A stretch of DNA of 64,000 bases from Taeniopygia guttata (taxonomy: Eukaryota; Chordata; Aves; Passeriformes; Estrildidae), in NCBI RefSeq assembly GCF_048771995.1, contig NC_133024.1:3105001-3169000 (forward strand), written 5' to 3'. Positions 1 to 14,100 of this stretch are shown here, one piece after another. The translations under genes were made by a program, and so were the position numbers. The notes beneath the pieces are model-generated. The model was not told the origin of the DNA, searched no databases, and worked only from the letters and a program-made list of their open reading frames with translations. Each line of letters begins with the position of its first letter. The stretch's first letter is position 1.

Positions 1-459
1 AAGTTTTAACGAAAATTTAACTATGCATATAAAAATGCAATCTGTTTAAATTTGTATAGGGAAGAGAACTCAAAGACTTAGAAAAATGTAATTTCAGCAC
101 CTATATTCAAGTGTCTATATGTAATTTGTGGCTGGTATTTTCAAGGCAGGTACCAATAACATGTTTTAAACAAGAATGATAAATCAAGAGCTGATTTTAG
201 AAGCACCAGTTACAATTTTTTGCTCTTGATAAATTCCTTAATTACTAAGCTATCCCAACCACTTCACTGAAGTGTCGTCTCAACTTCTTCCTAAGAGAGC
301 ATAGCTTATTTTTAACTTGCATTTATAGACATGTTATTTTGGCTGTTCCATTGTACAGTTCCAGACATATTTGATTTTATAGATACTTCATTCTTTCAGC
401 CAGACTATTCATTACTGGCTGCTATGAAAATATTTCTTATATCCACAAACCCATATAAT

Positions 460-1500
460 GGTAGAATAATTAAGATTGAAAGGGACCCATCTACACGCCA
501 CCTAGTTCAACTCTCCTGCTCTTAGCAGGTTGCCCAGGACTATGCCTTGTAATTTTGACTCTCTCAATGGATGAAGACTCCACAACCTCTCTGGGCAACA
601 TTTTCCAGTTTGACTTCACCTTACAGTTAAAGGGTTTCTTTTCTGATATTTAAAGAAATCTAAAAGGTTTTTTGTTGTGCCTATTTCAGTTTGTGCCTAC
701 ATCTATCCTGTCAGTGGATACCACTGAGAAGCCTGGCTCTGTCTCTTTTGGTCCTTTCTATCAGACATTTCAACACACTGATAAGAACCCTGCAAGTCTT
801 CCCAAAAGTAAGCCAGCTCAGCTCTTGCAGTCTCACCTTGTGTTAATACATGCTCATCCTTCAAACTCTTCACTAGGCTCACTCTAGGATGTTCATATCT
901 CTCTGTTCAGCCCAGGCCTGGACACAACACTACAGGTGTGGTCTGACCACAGCTGAGCAGAGGGGAATGACCACCTCCTCTGCCCTACCACAGGACAGAG
1001 TGCACTTCAGGGTGCTACTGATCATCTTTGCCATTCTTGAAGATAGAAGTTACATTTGTTTTCTTCTAGTCTTCAGGAACCTGTCCAGTCACCACAAATT
1101 TTCCAAGGCATTCTGGAGTGGCCTTGGAATGACAACAGGCAACTCCCTCAGCACTCATGGGCACATCCTGTCAGGTCTTCTGGACTTCTGTACACCCAGT
1201 TACTTTAGGTGTTCAATAACCTGACCCTGTGCCACCCAGGGTACATCTTGCCTCTAGGCTTTCACATTGCTCTCAGGGACATTGCTCTGCCTTTGGGAAT
1301 CCTCAACAGTGAAGACAAAACAAGGCATTTAGTATGTCATTCTTTTCCATGTCCTTTGTCAACAGGTTCCCTGCTCCATTCAGCAGAAAGGCACTCATTT
1401 TCATGTCTGGCTTTGGCTGCTAATGTAATGGTCTTTCTTGATGCCTTGACATCTGTCAGGTTCAACTCCAGGCTGGGATACAATTTAAAATATTGTTTTT
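460..1500 (-). mobile_element. CR1 LINE fragment in CIP2A intron 13
   Basis: The plus strand reads as the antisense of a bird CR1 3' region. It has GGGACC with a TAGTTCAACTC block near 480-515, a block reading CTCCACAACCTCTCTGGGCA near 580-600, ACCACTGAGAAG..CCTGGCTC near 720-740 and a CAGGTGTGGTCTGACCACAG block near 930-955. The 3' end is therefore at about 460-480 and the copy runs 5' toward 1500. It is decayed, with several stops and no intact ORF. The boundaries are approximate. Confidence 0.75.
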
Positions 1501-2007
1501 GTATTTTATTATATTTACAGAAATAAGGACTCCATCAGAGTTTCTCAATACTTTTTCCATTGTTTAAACCACCTTAAATATTACCTGAACTGCCATCTGC
1601 CTGTGTCTTACCCTAATCTGTTCTTTCTTGGAAGATACTGCAAAAGAGTGAGCAAAGCTTTAGGAACTGAAGAATGACACATCTGACAGAGTTCATTAGA
1701 GAGCAATCTGACAGTCAGATGCACCCTAAGTTCCAAGCACAGATTTCAGACAAATGAGCACAGGGACAGGAGTCAATTGCTCCTCTGCTCTCTATGATCT
1801 GACACAAAATAAACACCATCAGCATTACGATGGCTTCCTCTGGCCCCCAGGATCACTGTGGTCTTGTAAGTGCACATAAAACAGAAACAAGACAATTTTT
1901 CTGAAGTTTCTGTCTCTGATGAGCTGAAAATAGTACTCCAAAAACCATGAATATCACTAAGCCAATAAAAATGTCAAATCTAACCAGAGTATCACAAAAA
2001 TACTTAC
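1501..2007. other. CIP2A intron 13 remainder; nothing further seen
   Basis: AT-rich intronic sequence between the CR1 fragment and exon 13. No exon of the coiled-coil region could be recognised here or in positions 1-459. Confidence 0.6.
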
Positions 2008-2126
2008 AATTCGACAGGAAAATCTGGTAAGGGTGCAACTTCAAACAGGATTTTAAGCCCCACTTGGACCTGCTCTCCATGGTCTGATGTTAAAGCAAAT
2101 GTCAAAGGTGTAATCAAGCGCTGATC
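2008..2126 (-). CDS. CIP2A: CIP2A coding exon 13, last one inside the window
   Basis: Acceptor TTTTAG|GATCAG and donor GAATT|GTAAGT. Encodes [20 protein letters not shown] then [20 protein letters not shown], matching human [20 protein letters not shown]. Ends in phase 2, so the next exon lies left of the window. This is near the end of the armadillo-like domain. Confidence 0.93.
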
Positions 2127-5100
2127 CTAAAAAAGCAATTAGTTTGGTCAGAACAAGATACAGCAGGTAACAAAAAAACCCAAAAACCCACAAAACCCAA
2201 ACTACCAAAACATCACAATATGAAGGCCAATGAGCACAGAATTGTTTTATTCAAAACTTAAGTTACCTTCTTAAAGTATGCCCTTCTAAGTTTCTGAGCC
2301 CTAAGTCCTTGGAAGACGTGATTTTAAATGTGATGTATACTTCTGACTATTTGAAATCACATTTTACATTAAGGGCAACTCAACAGGTAAAGAGGCTAGT
2401 TCATTCCTGAAAGTTTTCAAGTGCTTGATATTCAACATAAAAGGTCACTAGGGGAAGTTAAAAAGACTAATGGTGGACTGTAACACTCATTGTTGCCCAT
2501 TCAATTACACAATTCCCATTCTGGAATTAAAAATTGCCAAAACATCAAGAAGTGTTTGACTCTCTGGATTGCTTTTCCACCTATAAAGTAATTTATTATG
2601 GTGTCATCTGACCAATAGGTACCAGAAACTGTTTTGGCCATGCAAAGTTCTAAATTAGATGTACATATTAAATAGTAACCAACCCCACAAATGATTACAT
2701 TGTTGTGGTAATTGTTTCCTAGTTTGCTACCTTTAAACTGCAGTCATAATGCAGTCTTAAAAGGATCATTACTACCAGGCAGCTAAACTATTATTTCTTT
2801 TGCATTACCAAAACCAATGACTAGAGTAAAAGCAAACTACTGTTATTTTAGAAGAATTAATAGCAAAACAACCTTTAGGAATTGTGCATAAGGCACTGTA
2901 TTTTCCTAGAAGCTTTACCACTTCAGAGATAACAAAACATTTATAACTAAAACTACTTTAGTGCAGGGACAGTTTATTTCACAGATACATTTCATAAAGC
3001 ATTTTAAAATCATACCTGTAACATTTTGTACAAGCTGACCTTCATACCAGATACATCTTGCTGCAATCTGCTCATAAGATCAAGTGTTTTCAAAATAATA
3101 TCAGTAGCAAGTTTGCTTTTAAACATCCAAATAGAAAATTGGGTGGGAAAAAAAAAAAAAAAAAGATGAGATATGTCAAATCAGCACTGACAAATCTAGT
3201 CAATTAAAAAAAAACCCTAATAAATACCTTCACAAAGAAAATAAATATATCTAGCAAGGCAACAATGCTAGAACCAAAGAGATCATCCCGAGTTCCCTGG
3301 ACATGTGCCTGAGCTTCTCCAGCATTTCAAGGATTGCAACAATGAAGACCAAAAACACCAATTCCAGTTGCAAGTGAGGAGGGTTTAATTATACGTCCAA
3401 TTATATTTCACTGGGTTTTGGCCAGTGAAACTGGCTATAAGTTATAGCTAACTTATAGCTATACTGACTTTTAGCTATAAGACACTGAGATGAAAGAAAC
3501 ATGTATTTAATTTTCAGTGCAACAACTGCTCCCCAAGGTGATGTGTGATATTTTGGAACTCAGTTTGCATAAAACCAAAATGAGAAATCACATGCCACAA
3601 GTCATTCCTGTAAGCTTTAACTTGGATCAGCCTGAACTACTTCATGGGGTTTAAGGTCATTATTCCACATAAGTGGATCTCCAGCTTATGACAAAAACAT
3701 TATCTGAATGAACTGACCAGCAGGATTACTTTTTATTCCACAAAATACTGAGTTTCACTTAATACCAATATTGATTTAAATGGCACTTTCAACTACCATA
3801 TTCTTTCCATTGCAACAATACCACAACTCTCACACCAGTCATGCCTAATTAGATTTTAGAGAAATATGTGTGCTCACCACATTTTAGAGTCCACCAATTT
3901 AGTTCCAAAACCAGTATCAATCCCACAATAAGGAAACTGATGTTCTATCAGACATGTGCATTGGCTGGCAGTCAGCACCTTCGAGACACGCATTTTCAGT
4001 GTGTCATCTCTGCAGAGCAGTAGGCAGAGTTAAGAATAAATTCAATATACTTATGCCTAGGTATTGGCACTAAAAAGCAACATTCTGTAATAATAAGGCT
4101 AGGGCACAAAACCTAGGGCATCAAAGCAAAGAGCCTCTAAAAATGCTTTTAATACCCAACAACATAAAGCACTTAAGCCTAACAAGTTAAATAAGCTTCA
4201 CTTTCCAGTTAGTACACACAATTATGGAAACAGAGAGTGAAGGCAAACCTTAATATAATGAATGGCACAAAGAAGCATAGTGAACAAAAGGCAGGGACCT
4301 GACAGTCCCTAATACAAGACCCAGTTACCTAGAAGTGATCTAGCAGAGACTTCTCCACAGAACTCAGCTTAGATGCAGGACTACACTCTGCAGTCATGTC
4401 CTCCTTAATAAACTTACTGTGGACACTAAGGACTCAATGAGGAGTGTAAAACTGTATCATTCCACATTATTTTTCCTTGTTTCTTTATCTAAATGTGTAT
4501 CATACTTGGCTGTGAGCTGCACTTGACTTAGCTAGGCAACAATATTACATGGATCAAAAAGATAGCTACCCAAATTCCTCTCACAATTTCAACTGAAAAC
4601 ACTCATCTTTGTTTTTGATCTGCAAAGGGCTTCTGTTCTGTTGAATAGCCACAGCAATTTATCCTGCACCAATATATTGCAAAATAATTTCACAGAAATT
4701 AGAGAGCTACTTTAGATCTTGCAAGATGACACTCCTAAGTAAAATGAGGGCAGTTATTGTCATTAGAAGCTACTAAAGTGACCCAAGGTGAACATGCCTT
4801 TTAATATCTTAGATCAGATCATGCTGGAGGAATAAAAAATCAGCTGCCAATAAGCACATAAAAAGGATATTTGTCAGGACATTAATAGCCTTGACCATTC
4901 TTTCACACTTTTTCTTCACTAATAGCTCATCCACAATCTGTTCTGGCATCTGAAGATGATCAAGAAGAACAGGCAGCAAAAGATCCACAAATTGTTCTGC
5001 TGATTCACCATTCTTATTATTAATAACATCCTGTTGAAAAGACATCTTATGTCAATATTTAAAAGCATAGCACAAGGAAGCCAAGCTTACCTCTACCCCT

Positions 5101-8100
5101 TCCTGCACTAGTCTGTGTTCCTGCTTTCCCAGCCTCTCGTAATTTCAGGTTTGAGATGGCTGACCAGTATCATACTGGAGGAGGAAGTTTACAGGCAACA
5201 GAAACAGCAGGAACTTCCTCATTTCTGTAAGTCCTAGAAAGGAATCCTGATAGTGTTCTACCTACCTCATGACTTCATAAACTGCCTTGTCTTCCACTTA
5301 CAACACAGAGATACTTCTAAAATACCATATGTCTTTAAAAGAACAGTTGTTTTACTGAAGTAGGTTTATTTCAACGTAACTGTTTTACAATGAACTTTAT
5401 TACAGGTATTTTTGCATGCACTATTTTTCATGTCAAATTATAACAGTTGTTTAAAAATAATTTGAAAATGAGAGCTACTAAAAACTCTTCAAACTCAGTT
5501 ATCAGTTTTTGTACCTCAAAAATCTCTTTGAGTAGTTGCAATGCTAGACCTGAACAGTCTTCAGAGCCTTCCAATGGTTGGTTTGACAAGTGCACCAATG
5601 CAACAGATGGTTCAAAACTCTTGGAGCTATTCACAAGTCTGGTGTTTGCAGAGACTGGCAAGCCAGCTGGTTCCAGTATCGCCTGCCGCAGGGTGTGACG
5701 CAGCTCCAGCACAGAGCAGAAGGCAAGCAGCAGCTCCAAGATCTGTGTGAAGTGAAGAAGAGTTCAAATGCTTTTAAATCAAGAACTTATACAGAAACTG
5801 CAACTCCCATAACACAAGTCTAAAGAGATATGCAACTTCTATGCAACTCCTTTTAGAACTTGAAAGTTTTCTCAGGGATAATTTTCTTTCTTTAAAGCCA
5901 AGCCAGCAGCAGAAACAGTTCATTGGACTGGTGAAGGCTTGTGAGAGTATTCTGTGTATTGCATCCTTTTCTTCTGACATGACTGCTGGCTAGTGATACA
6001 GCAAAAGTACAAACATGTATACACTCAGCATGAAGAAAGCTGTCAAAGAGAAAACATTCTGAGAAGGAATGGATGCACATCCATTTTCGGAGCATGCACA
6101 AAGAGAAAACCACCCTGGAAAGCTCCATGTCAACATGCCTTTCTAAATAAACCAAATCAACAACAGCAAAACCACACAGAGAGAAATAGTAGCATCTATT
6201 ATTAACTAGGATGTGTAACACATTAATAGAAAAAAGCTCCAGATCTGTTTCACAGATATATTTATCCCCAACATTTTCATATTTCACATTTTAGCCTTTA
6301 GTGACAGATAGCCAATGTTTAGTTACGTAAGGTGGTAGCCACACAAAGCTGAATGTAACAGTTCACTGCTTAAACAGAAGTGGCATCTATTTGTTCAGCT
6401 AAGGTGAGAACACTTATTCCTACACATCTGAAATTAGCATCAGGGTTCCCTGATCACCAGCTGAAGTCTGAATAGTATTAATTCAAGGTTTACAAAGCAA
6501 AGTGGGATACACTGCATTCCTGGTAGATCCCAAAATTTCTTATTAGCCAAAGCACGAAAGGTGTTTATGTTGGCTTTTTGCCTTTACATCTGTTGCCTGA
6601 AAGCAGACACACAATCTGGCAAAAACCCCAACCTTACAAATTCAACCTGACAGCCTTTTGAATAACTAGAAAATAAAAACTTGGTGAATTCTCTAGGTCC
6701 TTTAAAAGTCCTGAAGACAGTGTATTTCATCACCAACCCTTGTACATAAAGAAGCTATCTATAATAACAGACGAGAAACTAGATTAGGAATGCAGCCTCT
6801 TAGCCTTTAACTGAAAAATAAATACCTTAGATGATGAATCAGGGTCCCTTCCATGAAGAAGATCTAATACTTGACCAAGGCAAGAGGTGAAGTGCTTGTA
6901 TCTACAGCATGCATAGAGAAGAAAAAAAATTATAAAACTGAAATTTCAGCACATTTAGACATTTACACCAAGTGATGAATGAAAGTGCCCTATTCTCCTT
7001 CTTACCCCAAACACTTCAAGTACATTGAAGGGTTTGATAACTTAATTTCTATTTGAAACAACACAAGCATTAAAAATATTTAAACTTATTTATCACTAAG
7101 AATGAAAGCAAATTCCTTAAAATAAGCTATGATTTTTCAGCTATTTTTACTGCTTGATTTAGATTAAAAATCAGCATCTCAGTTAGCAGAATTTGCAGAA
7201 CTATTAGTCAAGCTCTCCAAAGAACCACTCTAATACCCCTCTCCTATAAATTTATCACTTCTTACAACTTCAACCATACTATTCCACTTCAGGATTATGT
7301 AACACTGTAAAAGGCAGGATAGCTACTCATCTTGTTGTCTGACTACCAACACGGTCCAGACAAAACATTACAGAACAGGGTATTCAATATTCCTTCAGTG
7401 ACAATGAAAAAAACAGGTTTTAAGTCACACTTCTGCGTCAAACTGGTAACCCAGCAACCCTTTAGGTTCAGATATAGCAGTTACAATCATAATCAACTAG
7501 CAACATTCAAAAAGCATCTTGGGATTTTTTTTTCCCTAGTGTTTGGTTTAGAATTCAAATAGCATACAGCAAAGAAACTGAACTAGAGCTTAGGAAAAAT
7601 ACTTTTAGGAAATGGAGCCACACCTGGTAAGATAATCTGCAACTTTGGGGTTCTTCATAAGATCCATGAGTAAATCAACAGAATATTTTCTTGTTAGAGT
7701 ATCTCCATTTACAACAATATTGAATATTAACTGAAATGTCTGATGGATATTTCGAGCGTGAAAGAGCTGAAAGGAAGAAGAAAGTTACATACAGGCACAT
7801 ACTTCACTGGGGTGTCTTACTCATTAAAACTGGCTGGAATTAGAATTTTATTTGGCCAGTGTGACAATTGGTTTTATCTGCAACTTAAGAAGAGAAACAA
7901 CTTCAAAGACACACTTACTTTTTCTCCTACTTCTTCATTTAAGGTAAGGCTTGATAATATTGAAAGTGCAAACACAACCATAGTCAAACTGTTGTGGGCC
8001 AAGAAACTTATTAAGGTACGATAGAAACTCTTCACATTATTCTACAGTAAAAAGGAGAAACAGAAGTATTACAAACCCACAAAATTTACAGGTTTGACAT

Positions 8101-11100
8101 ATTTATACATAAGCCATACAACTAATAAATAATACAAAAATCAGTTAGTATGGTAACAGTTCTCCAAGAAAGCAATTTCATTGTTCTACTGCACAATATT
8201 GGCATTGATGTTAATGCTCCCTTTTCAATCTGTATAAGAAAACATGAGAAAAAACATCCCAAAACAACAGAGAACCAAACAAGGAAGAAATTCCATGATT
8301 ATTTTAAAGAAAGATGAGAAAGTCATTTTGTTAAAGCCTATAAGAGAAAATAATCACTGAAAATTGACTCCTATTCCTTTTCTGATTAATGATCATATCT
8401 GACAATAGCTTCTCTTTTTTTTTTTTTCCTGCCTCTCTTCCAAGGTAAACAAAACAACATTTGTTTTTATGTAGATGAATTTCTCTTTCTGAATTAAAAA
8501 ATAAAATGTTTGCACTGATTTATGAAGACACAGGAACCAAGCAGTTCAGATATGTATATGTATTTGAGGATTCAAGGACCCTGACATGAAGATCAGTGCT
8601 ATTCTACTGATTTTTCTTTTGAAAGGCAAATCTCCTTTTTGCTTACCAAAATCCATCTACAGTCTTTATGTTTTAATGACATTTAGTTTTTTCTATGGAA
8701 GAATGATCAAATTTTAAAATCACTTTTCAGCTGCAGAGAACAGCTGCAAAAACCAAACACATAACACAAGCCAGGGCAACAACACAGCAATGTACCAAGG
8801 GAAAGAGGATACCCAGCTTCCTGTTCCACTGGTTATTTTCTCCAACACGGGAGAAACTGCCCATTGGGCAGAACAAGCAGGTCAGGTTATCACTGCTGAA
8901 AGAAAGTTTAAGAAGTACTAAGGTAATTACCTAGAGTCAATTAACTCTTACCATTAAGCCAGAGAATCATGACACAAAAGCAGACCTCTTACCAAAGATT
9001 TTATCTGACTTTGAACAGACAAGTTGTGACGACAGAGGTTTGCCAGGAGTCCCAAACAAGGTATTGTTAACTCATCTTCAGTGGATTGACTTAAAAGAAA
9101 AGCCCAAAAGATATTTTCATCAAAGCATCCTGAATTTAATTACAAGAAATTGTAGGGTGGGGGCTGGGAGAGCTGGGTGGTTGGGGACTTATATTTTGTG
9201 TCTTGGCAGGAGTTTGTTTTTTAATGAGACACCATTTCACCATGCAAAGCAAAAATCAGACTGTCATCCATGCAGTGTAGGCAGCTTTTAACTGAGTACA
9301 TCTGAAAAAAACCCCAAAGTATCAGAGATCACTGCTATCAGAGGTTGTTTATTACATATACTTATAAGTTTTATTAGCTTTTTTACAAGATCACTTGAAT
9401 CAAATATTTATTAATCTAAGAAGTCTGCTCCTAGTGACTAGCATGAATTCCCTCCTGGCTTTTCTCTGTAAGCTCCCAGAGGTGTGGAGGTGAGCTGAGG
9501 CCAATTAATACTCCATCACTTAAAGTCCCACAGTCACTGCATTTGACGATCTGTAACAAGTACATGGTTTTCAAAGGAAAGTCTGTTAACTTCAGAACAC
9601 AGCTCACTTTGGAGACCAGCTTAGTACAGTACTCTAATGGCCTTCAGAAAGTTTAGAAACTTAGCTAGCTATTTCCCATAAAAAAAAGACATTGAGTACA
9701 CACTTACACATGATGCATTAGAAACAAAATTAATCCATCGATGTTGGCACCAGCACAAAAGATGGGAACGTTGTAGGTTAGTCTCTGCAGCAACTGAATA
9801 CCCTGAGGAAACAGAAAACTGTTCACATGCTTCTCCTACACCATCTCGGGAGGAATGCTACAAAAGATGAAGCTGAGAGGACAAATATCAAAACACCACA
9901 AGAGAATTAATTTTCTGACTCTAACATTAACATAACAATTACACAAGCTGCTGCAAGCACACTGTAATGTCCTAACATACTGATGTACTTAGCAAAAGCC
10001 CAAAAATATTATTAAGATTCTATTTTGATAGAGGAGTTATCTTTTCAGCCTATTTGATGCCTTAAGTTTTAGCTTTCATATTTTTCAGATTCTGTACTGC
10101 CTTGGTGTGTAACTCTGAGCTTCATACTAAGTGTAACTTCTCTTCACAGGGTAGATGGACAAAACAATCCTTTTCCAGCTTGGTAACCAAGAACAACTGT
10201 TACAAGCTTCAGGCCCAAAAAGCACAAACGATGGTGAAATGAAGAGAGCAAACATGGAGGATGGGACTTCATAACCTGATGCTGTAATTGGACAATTAAC
10301 CCCAATATGTAAATGGATCAAAACTTATAAAAGTGTGAAACCTTGTGACCGATTGTCCATTTTGTGTCCGTCTTGGGTGTAGTACTGGCCAGGCTCTTGC
10401 ACTGCCCAAGGTGTATCCTTTTAAAGCCTTTTAATAAAGATCTTCTTTATTTTTTAGCTCTGTCTAGTCTCTGTTCCAGGTCAGCCTCTCAAGGCATCAT
10501 ATTCAACTCTCCACATTTGCCTTACCAGCAAGTTCTCCATTCTGTCAGTGATAAACAGGCTTTGTCCCACTGAAAGGTCTACAAGTCTCATCAAAATCCA
10601 AAAAAGCACTTTGCAACCTCTGGTAGAAAGGATGCCTACAGGAAAACAGGTTTGCTCTAAAGACTGCCAACAGATCTAAGAGTAGTAAAGTCCTTCATAC
10701 AGCACTCTTCTGGCACGTAACTGAAGTCAATATGCTCAAACATGACAAAAATCACAGCAGAGGTTAGCAGTTAAAACAAAACATAACCATTCAGATATCT
10801 GAGAGCTTCAAGGTCTTAAGACTGGATCTATCTGGTGACTACAAAAACTCTCCTATTGACTGGCGAGTCACTTGGATCCCTAGATCTTGTGGTACTCCTA
10901 GTGCTTTGAGAAATATGCAAACCACAAGAAAGGGGATCTTTACTGGATGCCTGACTTATTTTCCACATAACAAGAGCCACAGGACTACTGGTAAATTAAT
11001 TTTCTGTTTTTCAGAAAGAGACAAGTGACAATAAGTACTTGCTGAAAGCTTAGAGGAAAACCTGTGCATATCTGAAAAAAACAAAGAAAACTTTAAGGAT

Positions 11101-14100
11101 GAGTTAAAATTGGTGAGTTCAAACTGATAGTCAGACATTCCACGTAAGCTTTGATTAGCGCAGCACCTGGCACTCACTGGCAGATGGCACTGACCAGGAA
11201 AAAGGAGGCCACATATCCTCTGCAAACCTCCCATGAAAACAGGCAGCCACAGCTTTCCTTTCACTCCTTCACAGTTACCTGTCAAAGTACTCCTTACACA
11301 AAATAATGTCCAGGCTTGTGTTATGGAACGGCTTGTGTCAGGAGAAACAGACAGATACCTGAACTGGAAATCAATCTTCTGAACTCTCGAGCAGTGAGCT
11401 TGATTTTTCTTGATAATTTCAAGAAAAATTATTTCTTGAAATAATTTTTAAAAAGCAGCATTTGTTTTTGGTTGGTTGTTATTTTTGCTTTATGGGATTT
11501 TTTAGGGTTCTTTGACTAGAGCAGGTGAGAAATACAGTAAGATTAAAGAAAGTACACAGAATGCTATAAATTGTTAAATTCCTGTCATATCCACCTCATA
11601 GAGCAAATAGACAGCTAAGATCAACTTTCCCTTGACACATTATTTCCAATAGAGCTTTTGAAGGGTTATTACAGGTTCATTATGCAACAGTAGCCAAACA
11701 TTATGAAGCATTAGCTCCTTTACCTCTAGTAAGACGGGGTCACTCAGATTAGCAGAACTTCGATGAACCACTCCTGCCAGCACGCTGGTCAGATTGTAGG
11801 TGTCCTGGAGAGCTTCTCTAGTCTCTGTGTCTGAAGCTGGAATTTAGGAATTATTAACAAAAGAAACTGTTGTATTAGCTACCAGTTGAAGCAGAAGCCA
11901 AAGCCTCTGAGCAGTTCTTCATGTATGTTTTAAAGGTAACTAAAACAAATGACAGCTCTTATGCTCTTGCCTCTTCACCTCACTTCTGGACATGCAATTA
12001 ATTATAGCATTAATCCATTTCCTTAAGATGCTTGGACACTGAAAGAATAGTCTACCTCCTACCTACCAAATTACAGTTCTGAGATCTTGAAACCTGCACT
12101 TCAAAGACTTAGATCTTAAACTCAGTGAGCTTAGTTTTTTGCCTCATGCTATGGTGGAAAGGTAGACTCAAACTGATAACTTGATAGGGTCATCTAGCAT
12201 TAGTTAATAAATAAATAGAAGCCACTTCTGCTTAGGCAATCTTCAAACAGTTGTAGCAAAACAGGTAGAGCAATAAATCATTTGGAAGAGGACTTAATTC
12301 TTAAAATTTTCCAGACTGAACCCCATGATAAATATAATTTAACAGTAATTGTTCCATAAACATAAAAGGAAGCTCAGAGAGGCTAAAACTCCATAAATCA
12401 GAGAAGATAAACAAGGGAGCATCATAAAGGACTCAAATCTTGAATAACTACTCATATATGATGAGAAACTAAACAATGATGGGGTAATTATTCTCTGTAT
12501 ATGTAGGTTGTGCTCTGAGAACAGAGCTCCCTGGACAATGAAGTCCCATTCCTGTGAAATAGATGGGGGGGAAAAGACCCCAAAAAGGCATCTCAATACA
12601 CAAACATAATGCAGTAGAACCTCTTTTGCAGCTGGGAAATTTGATGCATAAAGGCCAGGCTATTGGAGAGCCCACACTGACAGCAAACACTCCAGTGGGA
12701 GAGATAAACTGAGGTGATGACAGTTGGGGATAATTGCAGACAGGTAAAAGATGTTATAAAAGAAAAGTCTTACAAAAGATGGTTTAGGCCCTGCTACTCT
12801 AGCTAAAGCCAGCAGTACCTTGTAGGTTTTCATGTGAAGAAATCCTTAGAATGAGAATTTGTTTGCATAACAACCTATTCTTAGAGAGAAAAATAAGTGG
12901 CACCTGCACAAGCAATAGATCTGTCCCATGAGAATCCACCAAAGAAATATGTAAACAGCTGTAGATGCAGAGAGCCTTAACACCCTCACACACAAGCACT
13001 TTCTAACCAATAAATTAAGGAGCAAGAAAGCTACTATTGGAGTTGAACACAAGGTCTGTGAAAACTGTGTAAAAATAGTTATGTGAATAAAGAATTGGCT
13101 TCTTCTGCATGAGGACGCTGAGTCCTGACTGATTATTATTGCAACAGAGGATGTGACACCATTTCTCCCTATCCTTGCATGCCTTAGCCAGGTTTCCCAC
13201 TTGATTAAAAAAGTAGTCTTTTCCAGCTCCAAAAATAAAGAACAAGAGAATAATTTCTCACCCTACCCAGTGGATAAACAAATTCTGACAAGCATGATCA
13301 TTGTCATTCACAAGGATGACTTCAAATCTCCTTCTCACTGCAAAACTTCTTAACAGGTGGCTTAGCCAAGCACTCCACTACAATGCAAAATACTTCATCT
13401 TTCATACCTCATGCTTCCAAGACATTAATCACCCACAAAACAGAATCAGCATCTATCTTATCTTCCCTTGCCCTGACAAAAGATAAAAAGTTCAGATGCA
13501 AACCTTACCTAGCTGTGATAGCAAAGTAATCACAGACAAGACCAGAGAAGGGTTTATATTAGTGTCCTCCAGGAGCTCTACAAGGCAACTGAGACATTCA
13601 CTTGGTAGAATCTGGCTTGAAGCAAAAAACCGGGTAAGCTTCAGTCCAGAGATAACCTGGAGATGAAAAGAGAAAAACAACCTTCCTTACTCAACTGCAA
13701 TAATGTAATTGAAACAGAAGTCGCAGCAGCACAGAGTTGCATGAAATAGATCATGTCCTACTTGACAAGCTGAGAATGCAAGTGTCATTCTGCTGGGACA
13801 TTTATGTTCACATTTGCTGGGGAAAAAAAAAAGGCAGAAATGGAAAAAAATCTGTTTTTCATTGCTTTATGCTTGGAAAGTACCAAGTTTATTTATTTTG
13901 AAAGAATAACCCAACAGTTGGCACAACAAGTAGCAATTAGCCTGCCTTCCAAAGGCCTGGCAGTCAGTGCTGTTCTGGGAGGACTCTGTGATGGGGATGT
14001 AAAAATGGAAATTGAGCTAGGGGAACCCTATATAAGAAGAGGCCAAAAATGATATACCTTTACACCAATACAGGTAGACATGATTTATATTTTGCATATG

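Noticed and set aside
889..1526. Open frames of 111 and 105 codons on the plus strand
   Set aside because: They fall in the antisense strand of a decayed CR1 LINE.
3245..3365. Minus-strand coding-like stretch ([16 protein letters not shown])
   Set aside because: Does not match any CIP2A segment; exons 11 and 12 join in phase without it, so it is intronic.
4809..4870. Extension of CIP2A exon 10 to its in-frame stop
   Set aside because: Homology to CIP2A stops at the AT-AC splice site; the following residues ([13 protein letters not shown]) are translated intron.
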